Assembly: GCF_016093275.1 (NCBI RefSeq)
Contig: NZ_JAEDAK010000003.1
Coordinates: 341,932-405,931, forward strand
DNA length: 64,000 nucleotides
Reading direction: 5' to 3'
Origin: Inhella proteolytica
GTDB taxonomy: Bacteria > Pseudomonadota > Gammaproteobacteria > Burkholderiales > Burkholderiaceae_C
The notes under the pieces were generated by a model. That model was given only the letters and a program-made list of their open reading frames with translations. It had not been told where the DNA came from and did no database searches. The position numbers and the translations under genes were made by a program. Below are positions 49,867-59,244 of this stretch, one piece after another; the stretch's first letter is position 1; every line of letters starts with the position of its first letter.

Positions 49867-51408
49867 ATGCCTTTCAAGCCCACCGCCCTGGCCAGCGCCT
49901 TGCTGCTGGCTGCCCTGGTCACACCCGCGGCCCAAGCCTCCTCGCACCGCGAGGCGCCCTTCATCACCACTGCCCCCAAGGTGGACGGCACGGATTTCTA
50001 TCTGTTCCGCTCGTATGAACCCGGGCGCGAGGGCTACGTCACCCTGATCGCCAACTACCTGCCGCTGCAGGACGGCTATGGCGGCCCGAACTACTTCAGC
50101 CTGGACCCGAACGCGCTGTACGAGATCCATGTCGACAACAACGGCGACGGCGTCGAGGACCTGAGCTTCCAGTTCCGCTTCAAGAACACCCTGGCGGCCA
50201 ACGGCGGCGGCATCGCGCTGAACGTGGGCGGCAAGTCGGTCGCCATTCCGCTGCGCCAGGCCGGGCCGGTGAGCGGCGCCGCCACCGACCCGCTGGCCTA
50301 CACCGAGAGCTTCGAGCTCAGCCTGGTGCGGGGCGACCGCCGCGGCGGCCAGCGCCAGGCCATCACCCACGCCAGCAGCGGCGCCAGCAGCTTTGCCAAG
50401 CCGATCGACTACTTCGGCGAGAAGACCCTGGGCAATGCCGCCAGCTATGAGGCCTACGCCCAGCGCCATGTGCACCCGATCAACCTCCCCGGCTGCAGCA
50501 CGCCGGGCAAGGTGTTCGTGGGCCAGCGGCAGGACCCCTTCCCGGTGACCCTGGGCACGATCTTCGACCTCGTCAACGCTCCGGCCGCCGTCATCACCAA
50601 CGAGGCCAATGCCGCGGCGTTCGGCGCCGGCACCATCGCCGACAAGAACGTCACCACGCTGGCGCTGGAGCTGCCCGCCGCCTGCCTGACCGCCGGCAAC
50701 GACCCGGTGATCGGCGCCTGGACGACCGCCAGCCTGCGCCAGGCGCGGCTGCTGAACGGCAAGCCGGCTTCCGGCCTGCAGGCGAGCGAAAAGACCGGCG
50801 GCGCCTGGGTGCAGGTCTCGCGCCTGGGCATGCCGCTGGTGAACGAGGTCGTCATCGGCCTCAAGGACAAGGACAAGTTCAACGCCAGCAAACCCAGGGA
50901 TGACGCCGCCAACTTCGCCGACTACGTCACCCATCCGACCCTGCCGGCACTGATCGAGGTGCTGTTCGGCGCCAAGGCACCGACGAACTTCCCGCGCACC
51001 GATCTGATGACCGCCTTCCTCACCGGCCTGCCCGGTGTGAACCGCCCGGCCCGCATCACCGGCCTCGGCACCGGCGGCCCGCTGGCCGAGATGCTGCGCC
51101 TGAACACCGCCATCGCCATCACCCCGGTCGCGCAGCAAAAGCCCCTGGGCGTGGCGGCGGGTGACAACGCCGGGTTCCCCAACGGCCGCCGCCCCGGCGA
51201 CGACGTGGTGGACGCGGCCCTGCGCGTGGCCATGGGCGCGCTGTGCGTGCTGACGGGCGAGGCCGATGCGCTCAAGGTGGGCTGCAAGCCCGCCGACGCC
51301 CCGGCCGGCGCCGTGCCCTTCGTGGACGGCAGCCGCACCCAGGCGGCCGACTACCGCAGCGCCTTCCCCTACCTGAACACGCCGCTGCCCGGCGCGAAGA
51401 ACTTCTGA
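49867..51408 (+). CDS. DUF4331 domain protein, exported
   Basis: The 513-residue protein has a signal peptide (TALASALLLAALVTPAAQA). The mature N-terminus reads SSHREAPFITTAPKVDGTDF, the signature SHREAP start of DUF4331, then YLFRSYEPGREGYVTL, NALYEIHVDNNGDGVEDLSF, and FPNGRRPGDDVVDAALRVA near the end. The function of DUF4331 is unknown. It is the first gene of a four-gene exported/membrane operon. The DNNGDGVED segment resembles a Ca-binding loop. Confidence 0.92.
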   Translation: MPFKPTALASALLLAALVTPAAQASSHREAPFITTAPKVDGTDFYLFRSYEPGREGYVTLIANYLPLQDGYGGPNYFSLDPNALYEIHVDNNGDGVEDLSFQFRFKNTLAANGGGIALNVGGKSVAIPLRQAGPVSGAATDPLAYTESFELSLVRGDRRGGQRQAITHASSGASSFAKPIDYFGEKTLGNAASYEAYAQRHVHPINLPGCSTPGKVFVGQRQDPFPVTLGTIFDLVNAPAAVITNEANAAAFGAGTIADKNVTTLALELPAACLTAGNDPVIGAWTTASLRQARLLNGKPASGLQASEKTGGAWVQVSRLGMPLVNEVVIGLKDKDKFNASKPRDDAANFADYVTHPTLPALIEVLFGAKAPTNFPRTDLMTAFLTGLPGVNRPARITGLGTGGPLAEMLRLNTAIAITPVAQQKPLGVAAGDNAGFPNGRRPGDDVVDAALRVAMGALCVLTGEADALKVGCKPADAPAGAVPFVDGSRTQAADYRSAFPYLNTPLPGAKNF

Positions 51409-51421
51409 GCGGGGGCCGACC

Positions 51422-51709
51422 ATGCACAAACATCTGCTCGTGCTGGGCGCTGCCGCCCTGCTGACGGCCTGCGGCAGTGGCGACGACTACAGCGCCCCAC
51501 CCATGCCCCCTGCCCCCGCGCCGGCTCCGGCCCCCGCGGACCCACCGCAGCCCGGCAGCCAGGTGCCCAGCAGCGCCGCCGCCAGCGCCAGCGCCGCCAC
51601 CGCCTTCGTGCGCAGCAGCGCCGCCAGCAGCAGCGAGGCAGCCGAACCGCTGGAGCTGGGCGAGGCGCAGCTGGCCAGCAGCGACAGCACGGAGCCCGAG
51701 GAGCCATGA
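51422..51709 (+). CDS. Small Pro/Ala/Ser-rich lipoprotein
   Basis: The 95-residue protein has a lipoprotein signal (MHKHLLVLGAAALLTACG, Cys near residue 17) and a low-complexity Pro/Ala/Ser body with an acidic end (DSTEPEEP). It is 13 bp after the DUF4331 stop and overlaps the next gene by 4 bp. The sequence is too simple to assign a family. It is probably an envelope-anchored spacer or tether. Confidence 0.75.
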   Translation: MHKHLLVLGAAALLTACGSGDDYSAPPMPPAPAPAPAPADPPQPGSQVPSSAAASASAATAFVRSSAASSSEAAEPLELGEAQLASSDSTEPEEP

Positions 51710-52863
51710 GGCCCTTGCTGCTGACGCTGGCGGCCCTGCTCTGCACGGCAGGCGCCCTGGCGGCGCCGCTGCAGCCGCGCAGCGCGGCCGAGATCGTGCA
51801 GCGGCTGGACGGCGACCCCGCTAGCCGCGCGCGCGAACGCGGCTGGCAGCGCCGCCTGCAGCAGCAGCCGCGCGATCAGCAGGCTGCACTGGCCCTGGGC
51901 CAGAGCCTGCTGGCGCGCGCCCGTGCCGAGGGCGATGCCCGGCTGGGCGGGCGCGCGCTGGCGGCGCTGCAGGGCTTTGCCGAGGCAGCGCCGCCGCCCG
52001 AGGTCGCCCTGCTGCGTGCGCGCGTGCAGCAGCACTTGCATGACTTCGAGGCCAGCGCCCAGGGCCTGCAGGCGCTGCTGCGCCGGCCAGCGCTGGAGGC
52101 CGGGCTGCGCAGCCAGGCCGCCCTGCTGCTGGCCGCCGTGCGCCGCACGCAGGGCCAATTGCCGGCCAGCGAAGCCGCCTGTGCCGAGCTGCCCCCAGGC
52201 TGGCTCCAGCAAGCCTGCCAGCTTGAAACCCGCAGCCTGCGCGACCCCGCGCTGCCGCTGGCCGAATGGGCGGGCCTGCGCGCCCAGGTTCGCGGCGATG
52301 CCGCGGCCCAGGCCTGGCTCTGGCTGGCCGAAGCCGAACAGGCCCAACGCGCCGGCCTGTCCGGCCCGGCCGAGGCCGGCCTGCGCACCGCCCTGCTGCT
52401 GCAGGACGATCTCTACACCCGCTGCGCGCTGGCCGACCTGCTGCAGGCCCAGGGGCGGCTGCGTGAAGCCCTGGCCCTGCTGGAAGGCCAGGCCCGCAGC
52501 GACGCCGTGGCAGTACGCCAGGCCGCGCTGGCCCAGGCCCTGGGCGATACCCGCGCCGGCCCCTGGGCCGCCGAGCTGCGCGCCCGCTTTGCGCAGGCAC
52601 GCGAGCGCCATGCCGCCGATCCGCGCGAGCCCCTGCCCCATCTGCGCGAGCAGGCCCAGTTCGCGCTCTGGGTGGAGCGCGCGCCGCGCCAGGCCCTGGA
52701 GCTGGCGCAGCGCAACACCCGGCAGCAGCGCGAAAGCGCCGACCTGCTGCTGCTGGCCCAGGCCGCCCAGGCCGCCGGCCAGCCCCAGGCCCTGCGCCAG
52801 GCCCAAGCACTCACAGAACAGATCGGACTCCACGATGAACGCCTGCAAGCCCTGGCTCCTTAG
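51706..52863 (+). CDS. Exported alpha-helical (TPR-like) repeat protein
   Basis: The 385-residue protein has a signal peptide (MRPLLLTLAALLCTAGALAAP) and a body made of Ala/Leu-rich helical hairpins resembling TPR repeats (ARLGGRALAALQGFAEAAPP-like, CALADLLQAQGRLREALALLEG). It likely forms a solenoid that binds proteins in the periplasm. It overlaps the lipoprotein gene by ATGA and the HupE-like gene by 29 bp. Confidence 0.78.
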   Translation: MRPLLLTLAALLCTAGALAAPLQPRSAAEIVQRLDGDPASRARERGWQRRLQQQPRDQQAALALGQSLLARARAEGDARLGGRALAALQGFAEAAPPPEVALLRARVQQHLHDFEASAQGLQALLRRPALEAGLRSQAALLLAAVRRTQGQLPASEAACAELPPGWLQQACQLETRSLRDPALPLAEWAGLRAQVRGDAAAQAWLWLAEAEQAQRAGLSGPAEAGLRTALLLQDDLYTRCALADLLQAQGRLREALALLEGQARSDAVAVRQAALAQALGDTRAGPWAAELRARFAQARERHAADPREPLPHLREQAQFALWVERAPRQALELAQRNTRQQRESADLLLLAQAAQAAGQPQALRQAQALTEQIGLHDERLQALAP

Positions 52864-54004
52864 CTTGCTGCTGGCGCTGCCCCTGTCAGCCGGCGCCCAC
52901 TCCAGCAGCCAGGCCTACTTGGACCTGCGCGCCAGCGAGGGCGGCGCGCTGCTGCGCGTGGACCTGGCGCTGCGCGACCTGGACGCCACCCTCGACCTGG
53001 ACGCCAACGCCGACGGCCAGCTCAGCTGGGGCGAGGTGCAGGCCGCGCAGCCCGCCATCGAGCGCTATGCGCTGGCCGGCCTGCGCCTGCAGGGCTGCGC
53101 GGCCGGCTTCAGCCCCAAGGGCTTCGGGCTGGAGCGCCGCGCCGACGGCGTCTACGCCGCCCTGCAGCTGCAGGCGCCCTGCCACATCGGCGTGGGCGCG
53201 GTGCTGCGCTACACCCTGCTGGGCGAGTTGGACCCGACCCACCGCGCCCTGCTGCGCCTGTCACGCGAGCAGAAGGAACCCGAGCTGAGCCTGCTGCACC
53301 CGCTGCAGCCCAGCGAATGGCTGGAGCCACCGCCCCTGCCCACGCCTCCGCCAACGGCCGCCCCGCAACCCCAGGCCCTGGAGCAGCCGCCGCACCCCGT
53401 GCCGCACGCCGCCGCCCCTTCGTTCTGGCGCGAAGGCATGCACCACCTCGTCACCGGCTACGACCACCTGCTCTTCCTGCTCTGCCTGCTGCTGCCCGCG
53501 GTGCTGGCGCGGCGGCGCAGCGCGCCGGGCTGGAAGCCGCTGCGGCGCCCGGGGGAGGCGCTGGGCGCGGTGCTTGGCATCGTCAGCGCGTTCACGCTGG
53601 CGCACAGCCTGACGCTCGCCCTGGCGGCCTACGGACGGGTGCAGCTGCTGCCGCAGTGGATCGAGCCGGCCATCGCGCTCAGCATCGTGCTGGCCGCGCT
53701 GGACAACCTGCGCCCCTTCCTGCCCGGCCCGCGCTGGGGCGTGGCCCTGGGCTTCGGCCTGGTGCATGGCTTTGGCTTTGCGGGCGTGCTGGCCGAACTG
53801 GAGCTGCCCGCCGGCGCGCTGGCCTGGGCGCTGCTGCAGTTCAACCTGGGGCTGGAGCTGGCCCAGGTGGGCCTGGTGCTGCTGGCCATGGGCCTGCTGT
53901 GGGCGCTGCGGCGCTGGGCCGGCTACCCGCGCTGGGTGCTGGGGCTGGGCTCCACGCTGGCGGCCGCCATGGGCAGCCTGTGGGTGGTGCAGCGTCTGGC
54001 CTGA
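52835..54004 (+). CDS. HupE/UreJ-family membrane protein with periplasmic EF-hand-like domain
   Basis: The 389-residue protein has a signal peptide and a periplasmic N-terminal domain. That domain holds a canonical EF-hand loop, LDLDANADGQLSWGEV. After a Pro-rich linker comes a six- to seven-helix HupE/UreJ_2 membrane domain with the H-x5-D-H motif (MHHLVTGYDHLLFLL), HSLTLALA, and FGLVHGFGFAGVL. HupE/UreJ proteins are associated with Ni/Co uptake. There is no hydrogenase or urease in this window, so its partner is the DUF4331 and helical-repeat genes. Confidence 0.85.
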   Translation: MNACKPWLLSLLLALPLSAGAHSSSQAYLDLRASEGGALLRVDLALRDLDATLDLDANADGQLSWGEVQAAQPAIERYALAGLRLQGCAAGFSPKGFGLERRADGVYAALQLQAPCHIGVGAVLRYTLLGELDPTHRALLRLSREQKEPELSLLHPLQPSEWLEPPPLPTPPPTAAPQPQALEQPPHPVPHAAAPSFWREGMHHLVTGYDHLLFLLCLLLPAVLARRRSAPGWKPLRRPGEALGAVLGIVSAFTLAHSLTLALAAYGRVQLLPQWIEPAIALSIVLAALDNLRPFLPGPRWGVALGFGLVHGFGFAGVLAELELPAGALAWALLQFNLGLELAQVGLVLLAMGLLWALRRWAGYPRWVLGLGSTLAAAMGSLWVVQRLA

Positions 54005-54106
54005 GCCCGGCATGGCGCCAATCTGGCAGGCGAACACCGGCCTGTTCGGCCGCGGGCGCGGCGGTGGGCGGCCGAGAATTTCGGCACCCTGCCTCCGGTT
54101 CTGACC

Positions 54107-56020
54107 ATGCGCGCTGTCCTGCTTGCCCTGCTTGTCTTGCTCCTCACCGCCTGCGGCGGCGGGGGTGGCAGTGGCGGCGGCACCACCACCCCCACCACGC
54201 CCGCCGTGCCGCCCACGCTGGCCGGCGTGGTGTCGGTCGGCGTGCCCCTGGGCGGGGCGCAGATCAGCGTGGTGGACGCCAAGGGCACGGCCCTGGGCAG
54301 CACCAGCAGCAACGCGGGCGATGGGCGCTACAGCCTCAAGCTCTCAGCCGCCAGCCCCAGCCTGCCGCTCATGCTGCAGGCGCGCGGCATCGATTCCGCC
54401 GGCCTGCCCGTGCTGCTGCACGCCCTGGTGCCTGCGGCCGCCAACGACGCCAGCACCACCGTGCACCTGACGCCGCTCTCGCAGGCCGTGAGCGCGCTGG
54501 CGCTCGGTGCCGACCCCCAGGCCGCCTTCGCCAAGCCGGCCGACGCCAAACTGACCGACACCGCCCCGCTTATCAGTGGCGCTGGCACGTTCCTGAAGAC
54601 GCTCATCAAGACCGCCGCCTCGGACGCCAAGATCACCAGCCTCGACGCCTTCGACCTGCTGACGGACAGCCGCCTGGCCACGCCCAAGAGCGCCGCCGAC
54701 CTGATGCTGGCCGGGCTGCGCCTGCAGGTGGATGGCGCCGGCGGCAAGCTGCTGCTGGGCACGCGCTTCCTGGCCAACCCCACGCCCGAGGTGGAGGTGA
54801 GCCTGGCCACGGCCAAGACCGAGCTCGCCAAGGGCAGCACCGGCGTGCCGGCCTCGGCCATCACCAGCACGCTGAAGGTCACCAGCGCCGCGGCCTCGGT
54901 GGTGACGAATGCGGCCACGCTGGACGGCATCGTCAGCACCCTGAACCCCTTGCTGGCCCAGGCCAGCACCACGGCCGCCACCTACAAGGCCAGCGCCGCG
55001 CTCACGGGCTACGACGAACACGACGGCCGCAACGCTGACGCCTTGGCCGCCAGCCTGGTGGCGGCCGCGGCCGAGGGCCTGCAGCTCGGCCCCTTGCAGG
55101 TCCTGAGCTGCGCGGATCTGGTCGTCAAGAAGGGTGACTGCCTGCGCGTCGTGGTGGCCAGCACCCTGAGCGACCGCAGCGGCAAGCCGGTGCGCCGCCT
55201 GCTTGACGCCGCGACCTACAACACCGCCACCAAGCGCTGGTCCCTGATCGGCAACGGGCACCCGCTCGCCTTCGATGTCTGGGCCTCCAGCACCCAGCTG
55301 CTCAAGCGCGACGGCAGCGCCGACACCCTGGGCACCGGCAGCACCGCGCTCACCACGCCCTTCCCCGGGGTGGAAGTGCGCCTGCAGGCCACCGACGAGG
55401 CCTTCACCAGCTACCTGGTGCTGGCCGGCACCGTGCAAACCCCGCTGAACTACGCCCTGCCCCTGGCCGCCTGCAACCAGCGCCACCTGTGCGTGGCCCC
55501 CACCGGGGCGGCAGGCGTCATCCCGACCGGCGCCCCGCAAGACCACCAGCTGCGTCCCAGCGCCGTGGGCTGGCTGGGCAATGCCGACGGCCTGAACGGC
55601 GCGGCCTACAAGGCCAGCTTCACCCGCAATGTGGCCACCGCCACGCCGGAAAGCCGCACCGCTTACTTGCACGCGGGCATGGTGGCCGATGTGGCGGCGG
55701 CCCGCCACCCGGCGCTCGATGGCGTGAGCGTCGGCACCCCGCTGACCCTGGCGGCCCTGGGTCGTGGCCTGACGCTGAAATGGAGCACCTGGGCCCAGGC
55801 CAACCCCGACCTGCGGCTGGCGCAGATCCGCCTGGTGGTGCGCTACCCGGATCGCATCGCCACCCTGCCGCTGGACGTGCTGGACGTGACCGAGGATCCG
55901 GTGCTGCGCGTGGCGCTGACACCCGGCCAGGGCCAGCTCGGACACGACATCTGGCTGACGGCCCTGGACCCCACCGGCCGCCGCCTGCACACCCGCTACG
56001 CGCTGGGTGTGAGCGACTGA
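54107..56020 (+). CDS. Large lipoprotein with a carboxypeptidase-regulatory-like domain
   Basis: The 637-residue lipoprotein has signal MRAVLLALLVLLLTACGGGGG with lipobox Cys17 followed by a Gly/Ser/Thr linker. The N-terminal VPPTLAGVVSVGVPLGGAQISVVDAKG resembles a beta-sandwich carboxypeptidase-regulatory-like repeat often found on outer-membrane proteins. The long rest contains Thr/Ala-rich helices and unfamiliar beta-rich sequence. It starts 102 bp after the HupE-like gene and may be separate from that operon. The function is unknown. Confidence 0.75.
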   Translation: MRAVLLALLVLLLTACGGGGGSGGGTTTPTTPAVPPTLAGVVSVGVPLGGAQISVVDAKGTALGSTSSNAGDGRYSLKLSAASPSLPLMLQARGIDSAGLPVLLHALVPAAANDASTTVHLTPLSQAVSALALGADPQAAFAKPADAKLTDTAPLISGAGTFLKTLIKTAASDAKITSLDAFDLLTDSRLATPKSAADLMLAGLRLQVDGAGGKLLLGTRFLANPTPEVEVSLATAKTELAKGSTGVPASAITSTLKVTSAAASVVTNAATLDGIVSTLNPLLAQASTTAATYKASAALTGYDEHDGRNADALAASLVAAAAEGLQLGPLQVLSCADLVVKKGDCLRVVVASTLSDRSGKPVRRLLDAATYNTATKRWSLIGNGHPLAFDVWASSTQLLKRDGSADTLGTGSTALTTPFPGVEVRLQATDEAFTSYLVLAGTVQTPLNYALPLAACNQRHLCVAPTGAAGVIPTGAPQDHQLRPSAVGWLGNADGLNGAAYKASFTRNVATATPESRTAYLHAGMVADVAAARHPALDGVSVGTPLTLAALGRGLTLKWSTWAQANPDLRLAQIRLVVRYPDRIATLPLDVLDVTEDPVLRVALTPGQGQLGHDIWLTALDPTGRRLHTRYALGVSD

Positions 56021-56021
56021 G

Positions 56022-56588
56022 TCAGGTCTTCGGGAGCGTGACGCCCTTCTGGCCCTGGTACTTGCCGCCGCGGTCGCGGTAGCTGGTTTCGCAGACCTCG
56101 TCCGATTCGAAGAACAGCACCTGGGCGCAGCCCTCGCCGGCGTAGATCTTGGCCGGCAGCGGCGTGGTGTTGCTGAACTCCAGCGTCACATGGCCTTCCC
56201 ACTCGGGCTCGAAGGGTGTGACGTTGACGATGATCCCGCAGCGCGCGTAGGTGCTTTTTCCTAAGCAGATGGTCAGCACATTGCGCGGGATGCGGAAGTA
56301 CTCGACCGTACGTGCCAGCGCGAAGCTGTTGGGCGGAATGATGCAGACCTCTTCGTCGATGGCGACGAAGCTCTTTTCGTCGAAGTTCTTCGGGTCCACC
56401 ACGGTGCTGTGCACATTCGTGAAGACCTTGAACTCGGGCGCGCAGCGGATGTCGTAGCCGTAGGAGCTGGTGCCGTAGCTGACGATGCGCCGGCCATTGA
56501 CCTCGCGCACCTGGCCCGGCTCGAAGGGCTCGATCATCCCGTGCTGTTCCGCCATGCGGCGGATCCACTTGTCGCTCTTGATGCTCAT
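56022..56588 (-). CDS. dcd: dCTP deaminase
   Basis: The 188-residue protein starts [20 protein letters not shown]. It has the dUTPase-fold motifs [55 protein letters not shown] and [14 protein letters not shown]. It converts dCTP to dUTP for dTMP synthesis. Length fits family (188-193). It is transcribed towards the 54107 lipoprotein and ends 1 bp from it. Confidence 0.95.
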   Translation of the reverse strand: MSIKSDKWIRRMAEQHGMIEPFEPGQVREVNGRRIVSYGTSSYGYDIRCAPEFKVFTNVHSTVVDPKNFDEKSFVAIDEEVCIIPPNSFALARTVEYFRIPRNVLTICLGKSTYARCGIIVNVTPFEPEWEGHVTLEFSNTTPLPAKIYAGEGCAQVLFFESDEVCETSYRDRGGKYQGQKGVTLPKT

Positions 56589-56782
56589 GGGCTGTCTCCG
56601 GTCGGGGGGCCGGATTCTGCCTGGGCTGCCCATCGGGCCCTGATAAGCGGGGCCGAAGCGGTGCGTGGTGCAAGCAAGGCCGCGTCGCCGGACTGACGGA
56701 CAAGCACTTCACCAGGTAGCAGGCCTCATTGATCCTGCAGATCAACACGACAGGAGGCTCCAGCTCACAAGACCGATTGCAA

Positions 56783-57226
56783 TCAGCTGTCCGCTCTGTG
56801 CACTAGCCTGTTCACAGCTCTGGCGAGCAAAGACACGAAGCCCAGGAACAGGAGGATGACCGGAAAGAGCAAGCAAGCGATGGCCAGCCCCATGACGGCC
56901 GCCACAAGGAGCCCCAGGGTGCCCCCAACGTTGAGTCCAATGAGGCAAGCAATCGCAAAAATGGCCAGGCATGTCCAGCCAACGAACCTGACGTAAACAC
57001 GCGCTGATTCCCACCTCCAGAGGACCGCCGCAGTCAACCCGGCGCCTGCCAGTAGGACAAGTACCGTCACGACAGTCTCCTTCGCTGTCGGCAAGCCAAA
57101 CGGAGGACTGGTCCCCGCTTGCACAGGCACTACCCAGAGAAGCCAAGAAAGCTTCCACGCCAGACCGCGCGCCGATCGAACCCAGTTCAATCTGACGCGA
57201 GCAATGGCCCCTGACCGTGCGTTCAC
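56783..57226 (-). CDS. Hypothetical membrane protein of lower GC content
   Basis: The 147-residue protein uses a GTG start immediately after the rnhA stop (TAA-GTG) with GGCGGA before it, so it could be coupled to rnhA. Hydrophobic segments are visible at LAWKLSWLLWVVPVQ, VTVLVLLAGAGLTAAVLW, FVGWTCLAIFAIACLIGL, and LGLLVAAVMGLAIACLLFPVI. Local GC is clearly lower than that of neighbouring genes, suggesting a more recent arrival or relaxed selection. I do not recognise a family. Confidence 0.55.
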   Translation of the reverse strand: MNARSGAIARVRLNWVRSARGLAWKLSWLLWVVPVQAGTSPPFGLPTAKETVVTVLVLLAGAGLTAAVLWRWESARVYVRFVGWTCLAIFAIACLIGLNVGGTLGLLVAAVMGLAIACLLFPVILLFLGFVSLLARAVNRLVHRADS

Positions 57227-57700
57227 TTATCCGCCCTTGCCGCTCAACGCCATCTCCACGCCCTTGTTGGCCAGCTGGTCCGCGCGCTCATTGCCCTCAT
57301 GCCCGGCATGGCCCTTGACCCAGTGCCAGTCGATCTCGTGCAGCGCCGCCAGGGCGGCCAGGCGTTGCCAGAGCTCGACGTTCTTGACCGGCTGGCCGGC
57401 GGCGGTGCGCCAGCCGCGCTTCACCCAGCCCGGCATCCACTCCGTCATGCCCTTGAGCACGTACTCGCTGTCGGTATAGAGCGTGATCTTGCAGCTGCGC
57501 TTGAGCGTGGCCAGGGCCTCGATGACGGCGGTCATCTCCATCTGGTTGTTGGTGGTGCTGCGCTTGCCGCCGCAGAGTTCCTTCTGGTGTGCGCCGGCAA
57601 TCATCCACACGCCCCAGCCGCCCGGGCCGGGGTTGCCCTTGCAGGCGCCGTCCGTGTAGAGCGTGACCTCGGGCTTCTTGATCTTGGGGGTGTCAGTCAT
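57227..57700 (-). CDS. rnhA: Ribonuclease HI
   Basis: The 157-residue enzyme (E. coli 155) has catalytic carboxylates in [40 protein letters not shown] and [10 protein letters not shown], with the basic protrusion [11 protein letters not shown]. It degrades RNA in RNA-DNA hybrids. It overlaps the yafS-like methyltransferase by 4 bp. The yafS-rnhA order is as in E. coli. Confidence 0.97.
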   Translation of the reverse strand: MTDTPKIKKPEVTLYTDGACKGNPGPGGWGVWMIAGAHQKELCGGKRSTTNNQMEMTAVIEALATLKRSCKITLYTDSEYVLKGMTEWMPGWVKRGWRTAAGQPVKNVELWQRLAALAALHEIDWHWVKGHAGHEGNERADQLANKGVEMALSGKGG

Positions 57701-58455
57701 GGCGAATCGTTGCGATGCGTTCTGGAGGGCAGCGCCACCGCCGGTGCGGCGCGGCGCCGGCCATTGGATTTGGCCAGGCCGATCAGGCGCATGCCGTGCA
57801 CGCGCTTGATGGCCTCGATGAAGTAGACGGCGCCGAACACCGGCCACCAGGTGGGGCCCAGGCGGTCCATGAAGTGGCCGCGCGCCAGCCAGGCCTCGCG
57901 GTTCACCGGCGGGCGGTAGCAGCCGAAGCGGGCCTGGCCGATTTCGAAGCTGAGCAGGCGCAGCCAGTCGCGCGCCCGCCAGTAGCCGATGAATTCGCCG
58001 GACTGGGGCAGGCAGGGCCCCAGCCAAGTCAGCTTCTGGCGCAGCGCCCACAGGCTGGCCGGGTTCAGGCCCAGCAGCAGCAAGCGTCCTTCCGGGCGCA
58101 GCACACGCGCGGCCTCGCGCAGGCGGTGGTGCGGGTCGGGGGCGAACTCCAGCGTGTGGGGCAGTACCAGCAGGTCCAGGCTGTCGTTCTCGAAGGGCAG
58201 GTCGTCGAAGTCGCAATGCAGGGCAGCCTGGCCCTGGCCTTGCAGCGCCAGCCAGCGCTGCGGCATCCGGTTGGCGCGCAGGCCCGACAGCTGCGGCCAG
58301 CCCAGCTGCAGCGCATGGAAGCCGAACAGGTCGACCACGGCTTCATCCAGGCAGCGCTGCTCCCAATCGAGCAGGTAACGGCCCAAGGGGGTCTGCAGCC
58401 AGGAGGCGACTTCTAGAATGGGCCCCCGCTGATTGCTCTCACGAACCGCCGTCAC
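57697..58455 (-). CDS. YafS-like SAM-dependent methyltransferase
   Basis: The 252-residue protein is a YafS-family class I methyltransferase: [57 protein letters not shown]. It has a GTG start at 58455, 2 bp from the divergent gloB GTG. Its 5' end carries the gloB -10 box. Neighbours rnhA and gloB match the E. coli yafS locus. The substrate is unknown. The start is uncertain. Confidence 0.85.
   Translation of the reverse strand: MTAVRESNQRGPILEVASWLQTPLGRYLLDWEQRCLDEAVVDLFGFHALQLGWPQLSGLRANRMPQRWLALQGQGQAALHCDFDDLPFENDSLDLLVLPHTLEFAPDPHHRLREAARVLRPEGRLLLLGLNPASLWALRQKLTWLGPCLPQSGEFIGYWRARDWLRLLSFEIGQARFGCYRPPVNREAWLARGHFMDRLGPTWWPVFGAVYFIEAIKRVHGMRLIGLAKSNGRRRAAPAVALPSRTHRNDSP
58414..58419 (+). 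promoter_or_regulatory. -10-like TAGAAT for gloB
   Basis: TAGAAT lies 39 nt upstream of the gloB GTG, inside the first codons of the divergent methyltransferase. The -35 is weak. Confidence 0.4.
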
Positions 58456-58457
58456 CC

Positions 58458-59234
58458 GTGCTGTCTCTGCTTCCCGTGCCCGCTTTTGCGGACAACTACA
58501 TCTGGTTGTTGCACGACGGCCGGGACGCCCTCGCGGTGGACCCCGGCGAGGCGGCGCCTGTGCGGCACGCCCTGCAGGCGCTGGACCTGAGTCTGGCGGC
58601 GATTCTAGTGACGCACCACCATGGCGATCATGTCGGCGGCCTGGCCGCGCTGCGCGCCGAGGGCTTCGCGGGCCCGGTCATCGGCCCGGCCGGCGAAGCG
58701 ATCGAAGGCCTGACCCGGCGCGTGCACGAGGGCGAGCGATTGCAGCTGCTGGGGCAGGACATCCGCGTCCTCGATGTGCCCGGCCATACCGCCGGGCACA
58801 TTGCTTTTGTGGTCGAGTGCGAGCCCCCCATCCTGTTTTGCGGCGACACCCTGTTCGGGGCCGGCTGCGGCCGCCTGTTCGAAGGCACGCCGGCGCAGAT
58901 GCAGGCCTCGCTGGCCAAGCTGCTGGCGCTGCCGCCCGCCACCCGCGTGTGCTGCGCCCATGAATACACGCTCGGCAACCTGCGCTTCGCCCAGGCCGTC
59001 GAGCCCGCCAACCCGGCGCTGGCCGCGCGCCAGCAGGCCGATCAGGCCGCCCGCGCCGCCGGCCAACCCACCCTGCCCTCCACGCTCGCGCTGGAGGCCG
59101 CCACCAACCCCTTCCTGCGCTGGAGCGAGCCCGGCGTGCGTGATGCGGCGCGCCAGCGCGCCCCGCAGCCAGCTCCCAGCGACGACGCCGTGGCGGTCTT
59201 CACCGCCCTGCGCCAATGGAAGAACCAGTTCTGA
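58458..59234 (+). CDS. gloB: Hydroxyacylglutathione hydrolase (glyoxalase II)
   Basis: The 258-residue metallo-beta-lactamase-fold enzyme starts LSLLPVPAFADNYIWLLHD, with the binuclear metal motif VTHHHGDHVGG, PGHTAGHIAFV, FCGDTLFGAGCGRLFEG and CAHEYTLGNLRFA. It hydrolyses S-lactoylglutathione to D-lactate in methylglyoxal detoxification. The GTG start (58458) lies exactly at the conserved N-terminus. mltD follows after 10 bp, the conserved gloB-mltD order. Confidence 0.94.
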   Translation: MLSLLPVPAFADNYIWLLHDGRDALAVDPGEAAPVRHALQALDLSLAAILVTHHHGDHVGGLAALRAEGFAGPVIGPAGEAIEGLTRRVHEGERLQLLGQDIRVLDVPGHTAGHIAFVVECEPPILFCGDTLFGAGCGRLFEGTPAQMQASLAKLLALPPATRVCCAHEYTLGNLRFAQAVEPANPALAARQQADQAARAAGQPTLPSTLALEAATNPFLRWSEPGVRDAARQRAPQPAPSDDAVAVFTALRQWKNQF

Positions 59235-59244
59235 AGGACCCCCG

